A stretch of DNA of 64,000 bases from JAVBMJ01 sp031552535 (GTDB lineage Bacteria; Bacteroidota; Bacteroidia; Bacteroidales; Rikenellaceae), in NCBI GenBank assembly GCA_031552535.1, contig JAVBMJ010000036.1, forward strand, positions 1 through 64,000, written 5' to 3'. A program made the position numbers and the translations under genes. This document shows, in pieces, positions 46,670 to 55,843 of this stretch; within the stretch, counting starts at the first letter, position 1; each line of letters starts with the position of its first letter. The notes under the pieces were generated by a model, which worked only from the letters and a program-made list of their open reading frames with translations, had not been told where the DNA came from and ran no database searches.

Positions 46670-49366
46670 ATGCCACTATTTGCAGTTGGAGTCGATATAG
46701 GCGGCAGTCATGTGAGTGCCGGCGTCATAGATATTTCCTCGGGAAATATTGTAGACGGTAGCGTTGTCACAGTCTCCGCAAACTGTCATGCACCGGCTTC
46801 GAATTTGTTGAGCGAGTGGGCTGTTGCTATAGACCAGTCGATTGAGATATCGGGCAAGGATGTGGCAGGAGTCGGATTGGCCATTCCCGGTCCGTTCGAT
46901 TATGTGCATGGGATCAGTCATATACGAGGCGTAGATAAATTCGAGCGGATGTTCGGCGTCGACGTGGCGGCTTCGCTGCCTGGATTTATGGTCAGACACG
47001 ATTTGCCGTTGAAATTCGTGAACGACGCCACGGCTTTCGCCCTTGGGGAATGGCACGCAGGAGCGGCACGCGGCACCGGCAGGGTGATCTGCCTTACGCT
47101 CGGCTCGGGAGTCGGATCGTGTTTCATAGAAAACGGGCAGGTGGTAACCGACGCATCGCGCACACCCGAAAACGGATGGGTTTATTGCCTGCCGTTCGAA
47201 GGATCAACCGTCGACGAAGAGTTCTCGGCACGCTGGTTTTTACGACGTTACAGCGAAATTACGGGACGGGACGCAAACGGGGTCAGAGAGTTGGCCGAAA
47301 TTGCGGAACATGATTTGGCCGTCTCCCCGATATTCGAGGAATATGGCTGCAGGCTGGCCCGACTCATAATTCAATTGTGCGAACATTTCGATTGTTCGAC
47401 AGTCGTGCTGGGCGGCAACATATCATTGGCTTATCCCCATTTCGGCAGGTCGATGCGTAGTGTCCTCAGCAGCGCCGCACACACCGTTGAGGTACGTATC
47501 TCCTCATTGAGGGATTCGGCAGCGATGGTTGGTGCGGCTTCGTTGTTTTGCAACGGGTCGATGCCTGTGGATAAGCTGAGGAAAACCACGCAATTCGAAG
47601 CTCCAGTGATAAAATCCGAAAACAATGGCGATAGTTATGACATATATCCTGCACATGATCTTGCGCCGGGAACGATCCGTCTCGACTACGACTCGCTGGC
47701 GGAGGCTATGGCCAGGCACAGGCACGTCGTCGTCGATGGGTATGCCGGCGTACGGTTCGACCGTTTCAAGAAAGGCTTGAATGAAGCGCTGCTCCGGCGC
47801 GGCATTTTAGCTCTATGGAGCGATGTCTCCGCCGCCTTGAAACCGGAAGATGAGATAGACCACCTGACAGAGCCTTTTCTCGGGGGCGACGATCCATTAT
47901 TCGGCACCCGCGCCAACATCACGATCAGTGATTTTTTTGATACCGAGGCCTTGTCGCTTACCAGGCCCGACCCCGGGGCGGACATGAGTATCGTGATCGG
48001 AACGGGGGCGGCACTGTTCTCATGGGACGACGCACTGCTGGTATACATCGATCTTCCGAAGAACGAGCTGCAATTCCGGTCGCGGGCTGGCGGCATCGCC
48101 AATCTCGGAGCGCTGGCTCCCGATGACCCGAAAAAGATGTATAAACGGTTCTACTTTGTCGATTGGGTAGTCCTGAACCGTCATAAAAAGGGGCTCGTCG
48201 ACCGGGTAGACATATTTGTCGACGACCAGCACAGCGATAACATTGCCTGGTGCCGGGGCGACGACCTGCGCGACGGGTTGGATGCGTTGGCCCGCGGGGT
48301 ATTCCGCGTGCGCCCGTGGTTTGAGCCGGGAGCGTGGGGAGGACAGTGGATGAAAGAGCGTATCGCGGGGCTGAATCACGAAGCAGAAAATTACGCGTGG
48401 TCGTTCGAGCTGATAGTGCCCGAAAATGGTCTCATGTTCCAGAGTGGCGGCGTATTGTTTGAAATTTCGTTCGACATGCTGATGTACCGGCGGGGACGCG
48501 ACGTCGTGGGCCGGGAGTGTTACGCAGCCTATGGCGACGAATTCCCGATCCGCATGGACTATCTCGACAACTTCGACGGCGGCAACCTGTCTCTGCAATG
48601 CCACCCTCACCGGGAATATATCCGGCGCAACTTCGGCGAGGTACTTACCCAGGAAGAATCGTACTACATCACCGACTGCGTCGACGGAGCGGTGGTTTAC
48701 CTCGGCTTCCGCGACAATATAGTCCCCGGAGATTTCCGCCGGGCCCTCGAAAAGAGTCAGTCCTGCTCGACACCTTTGGATTTCGAACAATATGTGCAGA
48801 CCCACACCTCGCACAAGCACGATTTTTTCCTGATCCCTCCCGGGACGCTACATAGCTCGGGACGCGGCAACCTGGTTCTGGAGATCAGCACCACACCCTA
48901 CATATTTACATTCAAAATGTACGACTGGCTGGCGCTCGACCTCGACGGCAAGCCCCGGCCGTTGAACATCGACCGTGGCATGGAGAACCTTTGCTTCGAC
49001 CGCAAGGGGGAACGGGTTGCGCGCGAACACATATCCCATCCATCGCTCATAGACAGTGGACCCGGATGGGAACGGTGGCATCTGTCCACTCACGCAGCCC
49101 ACTCCTACGATGTGCACAGACTGCATATTGTTCCCGGGGCATCCGTCACCGAACAGACCTGCGACCGCTGCCATGTGCTGAACCTTGTATCGGGAGAGGG
49201 GTTGATGATCGAAAGCGCGTCGGGCATGGGCATGCGCCGTCTGTTGCATTATGCCGAAACCTGCGTAGTGCCAGCCGCTGCCGGGTCTTACCGCATAGTC
49301 AACCTGTCGGGCAGCGCGGCTATGGTCGTAAAAGCATTTATGAAACCTGCCACAGGCAACGGATAA
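46670..49366 (+). CDS. ROK sugar kinase fused to class I mannose-6-phosphate-isomerase-like protein
   Basis: The 898-residue protein has two parts. Residues 1-300 are a ROK kinase domain (GVDIGGSHVSAGVID, GVGLAIPGPFDY, FVNDATAFALGEWHAGAA, CLTLGSGVGSCFI, VVLGGNISLAY), but the usual ROK cysteine motif CxCGxxGCxE is missing. Residues about 320-898 resemble Bacteroidetes class I mannose-6-phosphate isomerase, with an inserted domain (VVVDGYAGVRFDRFKKGL) and a cupin metal site (LSLQCHPHREY, EESYYI, FFLIPPGTLHSSG, LEIS). The fusion could phosphorylate a hexose and isomerise the product, moving mannose or fructose between the two 6-phosphates. Substrate is inferred. No other sugar gene adjoins it. 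Confidence 0.85.
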   Translation: MPLFAVGVDIGGSHVSAGVIDISSGNIVDGSVVTVSANCHAPASNLLSEWAVAIDQSIEISGKDVAGVGLAIPGPFDYVHGISHIRGVDKFERMFGVDVAASLPGFMVRHDLPLKFVNDATAFALGEWHAGAARGTGRVICLTLGSGVGSCFIENGQVVTDASRTPENGWVYCLPFEGSTVDEEFSARWFLRRYSEITGRDANGVRELAEIAEHDLAVSPIFEEYGCRLARLIIQLCEHFDCSTVVLGGNISLAYPHFGRSMRSVLSSAAHTVEVRISSLRDSAAMVGAASLFCNGSMPVDKLRKTTQFEAPVIKSENNGDSYDIYPAHDLAPGTIRLDYDSLAEAMARHRHVVVDGYAGVRFDRFKKGLNEALLRRGILALWSDVSAALKPEDEIDHLTEPFLGGDDPLFGTRANITISDFFDTEALSLTRPDPGADMSIVIGTGAALFSWDDALLVYIDLPKNELQFRSRAGGIANLGALAPDDPKKMYKRFYFVDWVVLNRHKKGLVDRVDIFVDDQHSDNIAWCRGDDLRDGLDALARGVFRVRPWFEPGAWGGQWMKERIAGLNHEAENYAWSFELIVPENGLMFQSGGVLFEISFDMLMYRRGRDVVGRECYAAYGDEFPIRMDYLDNFDGGNLSLQCHPHREYIRRNFGEVLTQEESYYITDCVDGAVVYLGFRDNIVPGDFRRALEKSQSCSTPLDFEQYVQTHTSHKHDFFLIPPGTLHSSGRGNLVLEISTTPYIFTFKMYDWLALDLDGKPRPLNIDRGMENLCFDRKGERVAREHISHPSLIDSGPGWERWHLSTHAAHSYDVHRLHIVPGASVTEQTCDRCHVLNLVSGEGLMIESASGMGMRRLLHYAETCVVPAAAGSYRIVNLSGSAAMVVKAFMKPATGNG

Positions 49367-49538
49367 ACATCCCGTTACACAAAAACCGTTTAAATTTTCT
49401 CAGGAAATCAGACAACCTACGATGTTTTCGCAGGAAGGCCGTACGCATGGAACAAAAGGCACTTTTGCGCAGGTTACAGGCGTCTTGCTGCCACTGTTCA
49501 TGGCCAAGTCACACCAACTTCCGCCCTGCAGGCATCTT

Positions 49539-50585
49539 CTACACGTCGGCTTTGGTCAGCGTGAAAGAGAAAGTCGAACCCACACCTAATTCGCTCCGCA
49601 CCGAAATGCTCTCGGAATGGGCCTCGATAATATGCTTGACTATCGACAGACCCAAGCCAGTCCCTCCCTGTTCGCGCGAACGGCTTTTATCGGTACGGAA
49701 AAAACGCTCGAACAAACGCGACAGGTCCTCCTCGGCAATGCCCTCTCCATTGTCGGTAACCTCGACCATCACCTTGTCGAACATATCTATAAAAGCGACA
49801 GTGGTCGTACCGCCCTCGACCCCATAACGTATTGAATTGACAATCAGATTGATAAATACCTGGCCTATGTATTTCTTATCAGCTCTCACCACCACGGCCT
49901 GCGATGCGGACTGGCTGTCGATCCGGATGCGAATATTTTTACGGCCCGCCTCCATTTCGAGCGTTTCGACAATCTCGCGGCACCACGACACGATATCGAA
50001 ATCTTCGAATTTAAGGTTCAACACTCCCGATTCGAGCTTCGATATTTCGTCGAGGTCGTTGACGATGTTGATCAGGCGGTCGATGCTCTTTTCAGCGCGT
50101 TCGAGGTATTTACGGTTTATATTCCGGTCTTCGAGGGCTCCGTCGAGCAATGTAAGTATGTATCCCTGGATATTGAAAATAGGGGTTTTTATCTCGTGCG
50201 ATACGTTGCCGATAAACTCCTTGCGGTATTTTTCATTATCCTTGAGACGTTTTATCTCGTCACGGTTCTTTTCGACACGGCCCACCAACTCGCGGCCCAT
50301 CTTCTCTTCATGGCTGCGCCCGTGGGCGAACTCGCGCTCAAGGTCGCTTGTGCGGATATTTTTCGAAAGCACGATCTGATATACCGGTTTAAGACGGTAT
50401 ATCACATATTTACGTATGATGAATTGCGATACGGCCAGCACCAAACCCGACAATGCCAACACCACGGCACAGGCCCAATACCACTTCACGCCCAGCAACA
50501 ACATACACACTGCCGACATAACCAGCACCGCAAGTGTGATCCACAACGAAGCGGCGTAGATGCTTTTGACCTTGAACTTTTTCAA
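49539..50585 (-). CDS. Membrane sensor histidine kinase (PhoR/WalK-like)
   Basis: The 348-residue kinase has two transmembrane helices (about 11-32 and 36-58) with almost no periplasmic loop, then a linker and HisKA with His130 in GNVSHEIKTPIFNIQGYI. HATPase motifs follow: NLIVNSIRYG, DNGEGIAEEDL, and the glycine-rich [16 protein letters not shown]. It closes the minus-strand run that starts with the sensory hydrogenase, 85 bases after riboflavin synthase. No response regulator is next to it. Because it lacks an extracellular sensor, it may respond to membrane or partner-protein signals. Confidence 0.9.
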   Translation of the reverse strand: MKKFKVKSIYAASLWITLAVLVMSAVCMLLLGVKWYWACAVVLALSGLVLAVSQFIIRKYVIYRLKPVYQIVLSKNIRTSDLEREFAHGRSHEEKMGRELVGRVEKNRDEIKRLKDNEKYRKEFIGNVSHEIKTPIFNIQGYILTLLDGALEDRNINRKYLERAEKSIDRLINIVNDLDEISKLESGVLNLKFEDFDIVSWCREIVETLEMEAGRKNIRIRIDSQSASQAVVVRADKKYIGQVFINLIVNSIRYGVEGGTTTVAFIDMFDKVMVEVTDNGEGIAEEDLSRLFERFFRTDKSRSREQGGTGLGLSIVKHIIEAHSESISVRSELGVGSTFSFTLTKADV

Positions 50586-50670
50586 AACCTTTATGTTTTA
50601 TATCGGTTTAAGACCACAGTTCCCGTCATATCCGGAGTATACCCGGTAAAATCCCGACTGCGGGGTACCC

Positions 50671-51267
50671 TTACGCCTTGATATAGTTCTTCATCAGCCG
50701 AGCTATGTATTTGCCCACGATGTCGAATTCAATATTTACCGTATCGCCGGGACGTATCCGGCAAAAATTGGTATGTTCGTAGGTATATGGAATGATAGCC
50801 ACTTTAAACGAACCCTCCTGCGAGTCGACCACCGTCAGGCTCACCCCGTTGACAGCCACAGAGCCTTTCTCGACCGTGGTATTGTCGCCGGCCGGAATAT
50901 AGTTGAACGCGAAATACCAACTGCCGTCGGCCTCCGTCACGCTTTGGCAAAGCGCCGTCTGGTCGACATGGCCCTGCACTATGTGCCCGTCGAGTAACGC
51001 ATCGGGACGCATGCTGCGTTCCACATTCACCAGGTCACCCTCGCGAAGCTCCCCGAGATTCGATTTCAACAATGTCTCCTTTATGGCCGTCACCCTATAC
51101 AACCCGTCGCAAATATCGACCACCGTCAGGCAAACCCCGTTATGGGCTACGCTCTGGTCTATCTTCAACTCATCCACAAACGGACAACGCAACGTGAAAT
51201 GCCGGTTCTGTTGATCCTCTTCTATCTTCTCCACCCTGGCCATCGCCTCTACAATTCCTGAAAACAT
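50671..51267 (-). CDS. ribE: Riboflavin synthase
   Basis: The 198-residue protein has two lumazine-binding repeats, MFSGIVEAMARVEKIEE with VAHNGVCLTVVD, and DGHIVQGHVD with VAVNGVSLTVVD. This is the standard alpha-subunit form that dismutates 6,7-dimethyl-8-ribityllumazine. It follows the thioesterase by 96 bases in the flavoprotein-rich hydrogenase run, which fits a supply of flavin, though this may be coincidental. Confidence 0.95.
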   Translation of the reverse strand: MFSGIVEAMARVEKIEEDQQNRHFTLRCPFVDELKIDQSVAHNGVCLTVVDICDGLYRVTAIKETLLKSNLGELREGDLVNVERSMRPDALLDGHIVQGHVDQTALCQSVTEADGSWYFAFNYIPAGDNTTVEKGSVAVNGVSLTVVDSQEGSFKVAIIPYTYEHTNFCRIRPGDTVNIEFDIVGKYIARLMKNYIKA

Positions 51268-51363
51268 AATCGTGTAATTTTACAAATTGAAAAACTTCTC
51301 CATTAAACAAGCCATCGCCCACAGCCAGACCGCACCACATATCGTGCGATCCCGGGAAACCGT

Positions 51364-51738
51364 CTACAGCAGTTTACCAATAAATTTCGCCGCGTCGACG
51401 ATCATCCTCACATGGAGCCCACCTCCCACCGGCCCGTGCTCGTCACAGGCCGCCAGTTCGTAGGTTAGCCTGCGGCCTTCGACCGATACCAGCCGCGCTG
51501 TAGCGGTGATCTTAGCACCCCTCTTAGAAGCCCGCGTATGCGAAACACTCACCTCGCACCCCACCGTAGTCGATCCTTCGGGCAACGAACCGGCCACGGC
51601 CAGCATCGCAGCATTCTCCATCAGGGCAACCATCGCAGGAGTGGCAAATACATCCAGATCGCCCGAACCCATCTGCCGGGCCGTATTGCCTTCTCCGGCT
51701 ACCACGCACGAAGCATGTTCCAATCCAACCTCCAGCAT
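51364..51738 (-). CDS. Hot-dog thioesterase (fluoroacetyl-CoA thioesterase-like)
   Basis: From the ATG at 51738 the protein is 124 residues: MLEVGLEHASCVVAGEGNTA, FATPAMVALMENAA, GCEVSVSHTRASKRGAKITA. This is the FlK-type single hot-dog domain. The start directly follows the flavoprotein stop (51743), so they are probably cotranslated. A longer frame reaching back to 51798 would overlap that gene and lacks family resemblance. The natural substrate is unknown. Confidence 0.82.
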   Translation of the reverse strand: MLEVGLEHASCVVAGEGNTARQMGSGDLDVFATPAMVALMENAAMLAVAGSLPEGSTTVGCEVSVSHTRASKRGAKITATARLVSVEGRRLTYELAACDEHGPVGGGLHVRMIVDAAKFIGKLL

Positions 51739-51742
51739 ACCC

Positions 51743-52939
51743 CTAACGCGATAAGATGGCTTCAGACATCGCCTTGCCCAACTCCCCGCAACTATCAAGC
51801 TTGTCGGCCGTCACGCGACCCTGTATCTCTGCCGCCGGATCAATCAGTTCCCATCCCGAATCTTTGGCAAATTCGAGCAGAGAGCGAACCCCGCCACCGT
51901 TCCAACTGTAAGAACCAAAGACGCCAAGCACCTTATTTTTGACGTTGTAGTGCGACAACTCGCGGCACAGGGTCTCCATCGCCGGGAACATATTGCCATT
52001 GTAGGCGCAGCTGCCCAAAACCACACCGCGATACTTCCATATATCATTGATAAGGTACGAAATGTGGGTCTTCGACACATCATGGACTTTGACCTCCCGC
52101 ACACCTCCCTCGGCAATGCTCTGGGCTATGTGGTCGGCCATACGCGCCGTGTTGCCGTACATCGACCCGTAAACCACCACTACTCCGTCGTCACCCTCCT
52201 GGCGGCTCCACTTGTCGTAAAGCCCCACTACACGCGCAACATTCTCACGCCATACCGGACCATGCAGGGAACATATCGTCTTTACCGGCACCCCGGCAAG
52301 TTTCGCCAACGCCTTCTGCACCATGTTACTGTACTTGCCCACTATATTAGAGTAGTAGCGTCGCATCTCCTCTTCGTAGAACGCAAAATTAAGGCCCGTG
52401 TCGATCACTCCGCTATCGATGGTGCCGAACGTACCGAACGCATCGCCCGAAAACAACACCTGCTCAGTAAGGTCGTAAGTCATCATAGTCTCCGGCCAGT
52501 GGACCCACGGTGTGTAGACGAATCTCAACTTGTGATGCCCCAGGTTAAGTTCTTCGCCGTCGGCAACTTCCTGAAGATTATTGCAGGCTCCCTCGAAGTA
52601 ACTCCGCAGAACACCGAAAGTCTTGGCATTGCCGATAATCCTCACATCCGGGTAGCGCCTCACCACACACTCTATCTCGCCTGCATGATCGAGCTCCATG
52701 TGATTTATAATAAGATAATCGAGCGAACGTCCGTCGAGCAGGCGCTCTACGCGTTCCACAAATGCGCTGTCGCTGCCCATTTCGAGCGTGTCGATCATCG
52801 CCGTCTTCTCATCGGCGATCAGGTATGAATTATACGAAACTCCATCGGGCAATGGCCACAGGTTCTCGAACAAATGCTTGCGGCGGTCGTTGACACCCAG
52901 CCAGTGTATCTTTTCGCTGATATTTACGCTTCTGAACAT
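51743..52939 (-). CDS. A-type flavoprotein (FprA/rubredoxin:oxygen oxidoreductase-like)
   Basis: From the ATG at 52939 the protein is 398 residues. The N-terminal beta-lactamase-like diiron domain has HMELDHAGE and HWPETMMTYD. The C-terminal flavodoxin domain has VVYGSMYGNTARMADHIA and GSYSWNGGGV. Such proteins reduce O2 to water (or NO) with electrons from rubredoxin or similar donors and protect oxygen-sensitive enzymes. It sits 50 bases after a [FeFe] hydrogenase gene in one operon. Confidence 0.93.
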   Translation of the reverse strand: MFRSVNISEKIHWLGVNDRRKHLFENLWPLPDGVSYNSYLIADEKTAMIDTLEMGSDSAFVERVERLLDGRSLDYLIINHMELDHAGEIECVVRRYPDVRIIGNAKTFGVLRSYFEGACNNLQEVADGEELNLGHHKLRFVYTPWVHWPETMMTYDLTEQVLFSGDAFGTFGTIDSGVIDTGLNFAFYEEEMRRYYSNIVGKYSNMVQKALAKLAGVPVKTICSLHGPVWRENVARVVGLYDKWSRQEGDDGVVVVYGSMYGNTARMADHIAQSIAEGGVREVKVHDVSKTHISYLINDIWKYRGVVLGSCAYNGNMFPAMETLCRELSHYNVKNKVLGVFGSYSWNGGGVRSLLEFAKDSGWELIDPAAEIQGRVTADKLDSCGELGKAMSEAILSR

Positions 52940-52989
52940 ATTATATTCTTTTGAGTTTGCCCAACCCGGCACTGGGGGGGCATATTTTA

Positions 52990-54414
52990 TTAATATTTAG
53001 TATTGACCACTTCGTTTATCTGCCGCGCCGCTATTTTCGGGTTGGCCACAACGTTGCCTCCGCCGACGCATCCCCCCTCGCAGGCCATCACCTCGACCAT
53101 ATTGCCGGGGCACGATTTGGCAAATCCTCGCAGTTCCTTGATACTTTCGCGCGTGATGCCGTTGACCAGAACCGGGCGTATCTCATAGCTGCCGCCGATC
53201 TTGTCACGTACCGCACCCATTACTCCGGACGATATGGGATAACCCCTGCTCGTCGAATTGATCTTCGGGTCGACCGCCGCCTCTCCGCTTTTACCCACGT
53301 CGATACCCTTGGCTATGAACATCGCCCCGGCCTCCTCGAAACTGAGCATCAGGTCGGCATTAGGATCGACGAAAGCCTCGTGCCGCTTGGCAAGACATGG
53401 CCCCACGAACACCAGCACGGCGTCGGGAAACCTGTGACGGGCTATTTTAGCCGTGTAGTGCATCGGGGTACCTGTGTCCGACACAAACGGTTTTATCTCC
53501 GGCAAATGCTTGTCGACGGTGGCTATATACGACGGGCAGCACGACGTGGTCATAAACGCCTGTCCCTCCCCCATCTTGTGCATGAACTCACGGGCTTCGC
53601 TGGCCGTAGTCACATCGGCCCCGCGCGCCACCTCGATCACCTCGTCGAATCCCAACTCCCGGAATGCCCCGAGGATACGGCTCAGCGGCGCTTTGAATTG
53701 CCCCGCTATGGCCGGAGCCACCATCGCCACCGTTTTCCGGCCCTCGCGCCACGCCCTGAACACATCCATGATGTGTGACTTCTCCATCACCGCCCCAAAC
53801 GGGCACGACGAAATGCAACGGCCGCAGTAGATACATTTCGCGTAGTCGATCTGCTCCGTCCCGTCGGCGCGTTTCGTGATCGCTCCCACAGGGCACGACT
53901 CCTCACACGGCACAGGGATATAGATGATGGCATGGAACGGGCAACTCTTCATACACAAGCCACAGTTGACACATTTCTGATGGTCGATATGGGCCTGTCC
54001 TCCTTCGAAACGTATAGCGTCCTTGTTGCAGTTCGAAGCGCACGGACGTGCCATACAACCGCGGCACATATTGGTGACCACGTAATTAACTCTAACACAG
54101 GCGCTGCAAACCTCATCGACCACAGTAAGGGGTTCCTCGGGTATTTCGGTCCGCTCCCACGCCCGTTTCACATACTCGCTCAACGGGGTGAGTTCGTCCT
54201 CCTCGTCACGGATGTTGAATCCCAGCAACGCCATCAATTTATAGCGCAGCATAGCCCGGTCCTTATAGAGGCAACAACGCGATGCCTCAGCCCCCTTGGG
54301 CCGGAGTTCCAGCGGCATGCGGTCGATCTTCAATTCGAGTTCGCCGTTGTTATAAAGCTTTGCAATGTGCGTCAACAACTCGCGCCGCATCAGTACAGCC
54401 TGATTTACAGCCAT
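52990..54414 (-). CDS. [FeFe] hydrogenase, monomeric ferredoxin-type (group B-like)
   Basis: The 474-residue protein has a cysteine-rich N-terminal part (RCCLYKD; CSACVRVNYVVTNMCRGC), several ferredoxin-type clusters (CVNCGLCMKSC, CEESC, CIYCGRCISSC) and an H-cluster domain. H-cluster motifs are L1 TSCCPSY (290-296; canonical group A enzymes have W after P-x), L2 GPCLAKRHE (338-346; usually MPCxxKxxE) and L3 EVMACEGGC (441-449). All four cluster cysteines are kept, so it is probably an active H2-forming or H2-consuming enzyme. It differs from HydA by lacking the [2Fe-2S] domain. The ferredoxin gene ends five bases upstream. Confidence 0.9.
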   Translation of the reverse strand: MAVNQAVLMRRELLTHIAKLYNNGELELKIDRMPLELRPKGAEASRCCLYKDRAMLRYKLMALLGFNIRDEEDELTPLSEYVKRAWERTEIPEEPLTVVDEVCSACVRVNYVVTNMCRGCMARPCASNCNKDAIRFEGGQAHIDHQKCVNCGLCMKSCPFHAIIYIPVPCEESCPVGAITKRADGTEQIDYAKCIYCGRCISSCPFGAVMEKSHIMDVFRAWREGRKTVAMVAPAIAGQFKAPLSRILGAFRELGFDEVIEVARGADVTTASEAREFMHKMGEGQAFMTTSCCPSYIATVDKHLPEIKPFVSDTGTPMHYTAKIARHRFPDAVLVFVGPCLAKRHEAFVDPNADLMLSFEEAGAMFIAKGIDVGKSGEAAVDPKINSTSRGYPISSGVMGAVRDKIGGSYEIRPVLVNGITRESIKELRGFAKSCPGNMVEVMACEGGCVGGGNVVANPKIAARQINEVVNTKY

Positions 54415-54418
54415 CGTC

Positions 54419-54673
54419 CTAACCCTTTAATTCTTCCCTGATTATATCAACCAGCTTACCCAGCGAGGCTTCCGGCACTATCTTACCGCCCACTTCGACA
54501 TACGGGGCGTTGCTACCCTCGCCACTCGTACAGCAGTCGAGACACGGTGTCCCGATAATATCCACACGCTCCGACAGATCGGAGGGCAGGTATTCGTCGA
54601 GAAGTTGCAATTCGGCTCCTCCCATGACATAACACAATGTGCCGGTGCAGATTTTTACCAACAATTTTTCCAT
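54419..54673 (-). CDS. Small thioredoxin-fold [2Fe-2S] ferredoxin
   Basis: The 84-residue protein matches the C-terminal NuoE-like ferredoxin fold: CTGTLCYVMGG and CLDCCTSG give four or five cysteines for a [2Fe-2S] cluster. It is wedged between the phosphatase and the group B-like hydrogenase with gaps of six and five bases, so it is a likely electron partner of that hydrogenase. Confidence 0.88.
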   Translation of the reverse strand: MEKLLVKICTGTLCYVMGGAELQLLDEYLPSDLSERVDIIGTPCLDCCTSGEGSNAPYVEVGGKIVPEASLGKLVDIIREELKG

Positions 54674-54679
54674 GCGCGT

Positions 54680-55843
54680 CTATATATATTGTATTTTGAC
54701 CTCTTTCATATATTTCGTTTCCAGCAATCGCGCCAGATCCTTGATCAGGTTGCGTCTCAACTCCAGTTCCACCGGCAGTGTCGGATCCTGGTGTATCGGA
54801 TTGATCCTCGTACCCACTACAAATTCAACAATATCGTGTCCCAGCAACATCTTCGCAACCACCCCGTCGGTACCTCTCTGAGCTATCTCGCCTCCGTTGT
54901 GCACCTCCAGCAACCGCTTGACCTTATTCAACGTCAGCACTCCTTCGGTAATCAGGTCGACCCCATCCATCTTCGATGTGGGGGGCAAACCGGCCGGATC
55001 GCGTTTCAGGTCTACCACTATATCCCGCTTCAACTCCCTCGACAGTATCCGGGCCGTGGTTCCACCGCATATCAGCTTGGTTCCCCGGTATTTATCTACC
55101 ATATCGGCCAGGATCACATCTTTACTTTCCTTGAACGGAGGGCCCGAACAGACCATGATCCTGCGCGGATGACGGAAATAGACCGTAACGCATGCCAGTT
55201 CGTTCTTCGGTGCGAACAGGTCGTTCAATTCGGCCCTCGACACCACGCGGTAACTCATCTCGCGGGCCGAAATCGAGGGTTTGGCAGCTATAAGTTCCGA
55301 ACAATACTTCGCAACCCCCTCCACGCCCCATCCGCCAGGCAAACGCCTGGTCCCCCTACCCGCTTCCGTAACTCCACCGTTGACCAGCACCAGCCGGTCT
55401 TCGTGGCGGACTGTGAATTCGCTCGTGAAAACACCAGGCACCGCACCCTGCGCCTCTTCGCGTTCGAGTCCAACCGGCTGGCTCCCGTGAAGTCTGATGC
55501 AGCCCGGATGGGCATACTCCACTATTCTTGCCTCACGGGCATGGTGTAATTCCATGATCGTAAATGCCACACCGCCACGGTCGTCTCCATTGTCAAACGT
55601 GCGTATGATCGTCCCGGCCCCACGCAGCAAATCATCGTCGGCGAGAGCATAACTTATGGCCATCGACCCGGCAATCCCCGCAACGACTTCGGCCTTCACC
55701 CCGCGACCAGGGCCCGAGGCCAGCACCGCTATCTCGCGCATCCCTGCCCGGCGACGCAGGTAGCCCGTCGACGCCACACGTTCACCCCTGGCTCCCAGAC
55801 GCAGGAACTCGACCTCGATAAACAATTTTTCCTCGCTATCCAT
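54680..55843 (-). CDS. PP2C/SpoIIE-type serine phosphatase
   Basis: From the ATG at 55843 the protein is 387 residues, overlapping the sensory hydrogenase by eight bases. The N-terminal half is a SpoIIE-like phosphatase (VLASGPGRGVKAEVVAGIAGSM, FDNGDDRGGVAFTIMEL, HPGCIRLHG, LVLVNGGVTEAGRG). The typical DGMG-type metal signature is replaced by variant glycine/aspartate segments, so activity needs proof. The C-terminal 180 residues form a second domain of unknown type with CSGPPFKESKD and CGGTTARIL. In known sensory-hydrogenase loci a PP2C phosphatase accompanies the hydrogenase, which supports a signalling role. Confidence 0.8.
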   Translation of the reverse strand: MDSEEKLFIEVEFLRLGARGERVASTGYLRRRAGMREIAVLASGPGRGVKAEVVAGIAGSMAISYALADDDLLRGAGTIIRTFDNGDDRGGVAFTIMELHHAREARIVEYAHPGCIRLHGSQPVGLEREEAQGAVPGVFTSEFTVRHEDRLVLVNGGVTEAGRGTRRLPGGWGVEGVAKYCSELIAAKPSISAREMSYRVVSRAELNDLFAPKNELACVTVYFRHPRRIMVCSGPPFKESKDVILADMVDKYRGTKLICGGTTARILSRELKRDIVVDLKRDPAGLPPTSKMDGVDLITEGVLTLNKVKRLLEVHNGGEIAQRGTDGVVAKMLLGHDIVEFVVGTRINPIHQDPTLPVELELRRNLIKDLARLLETKYMKEVKIQYI

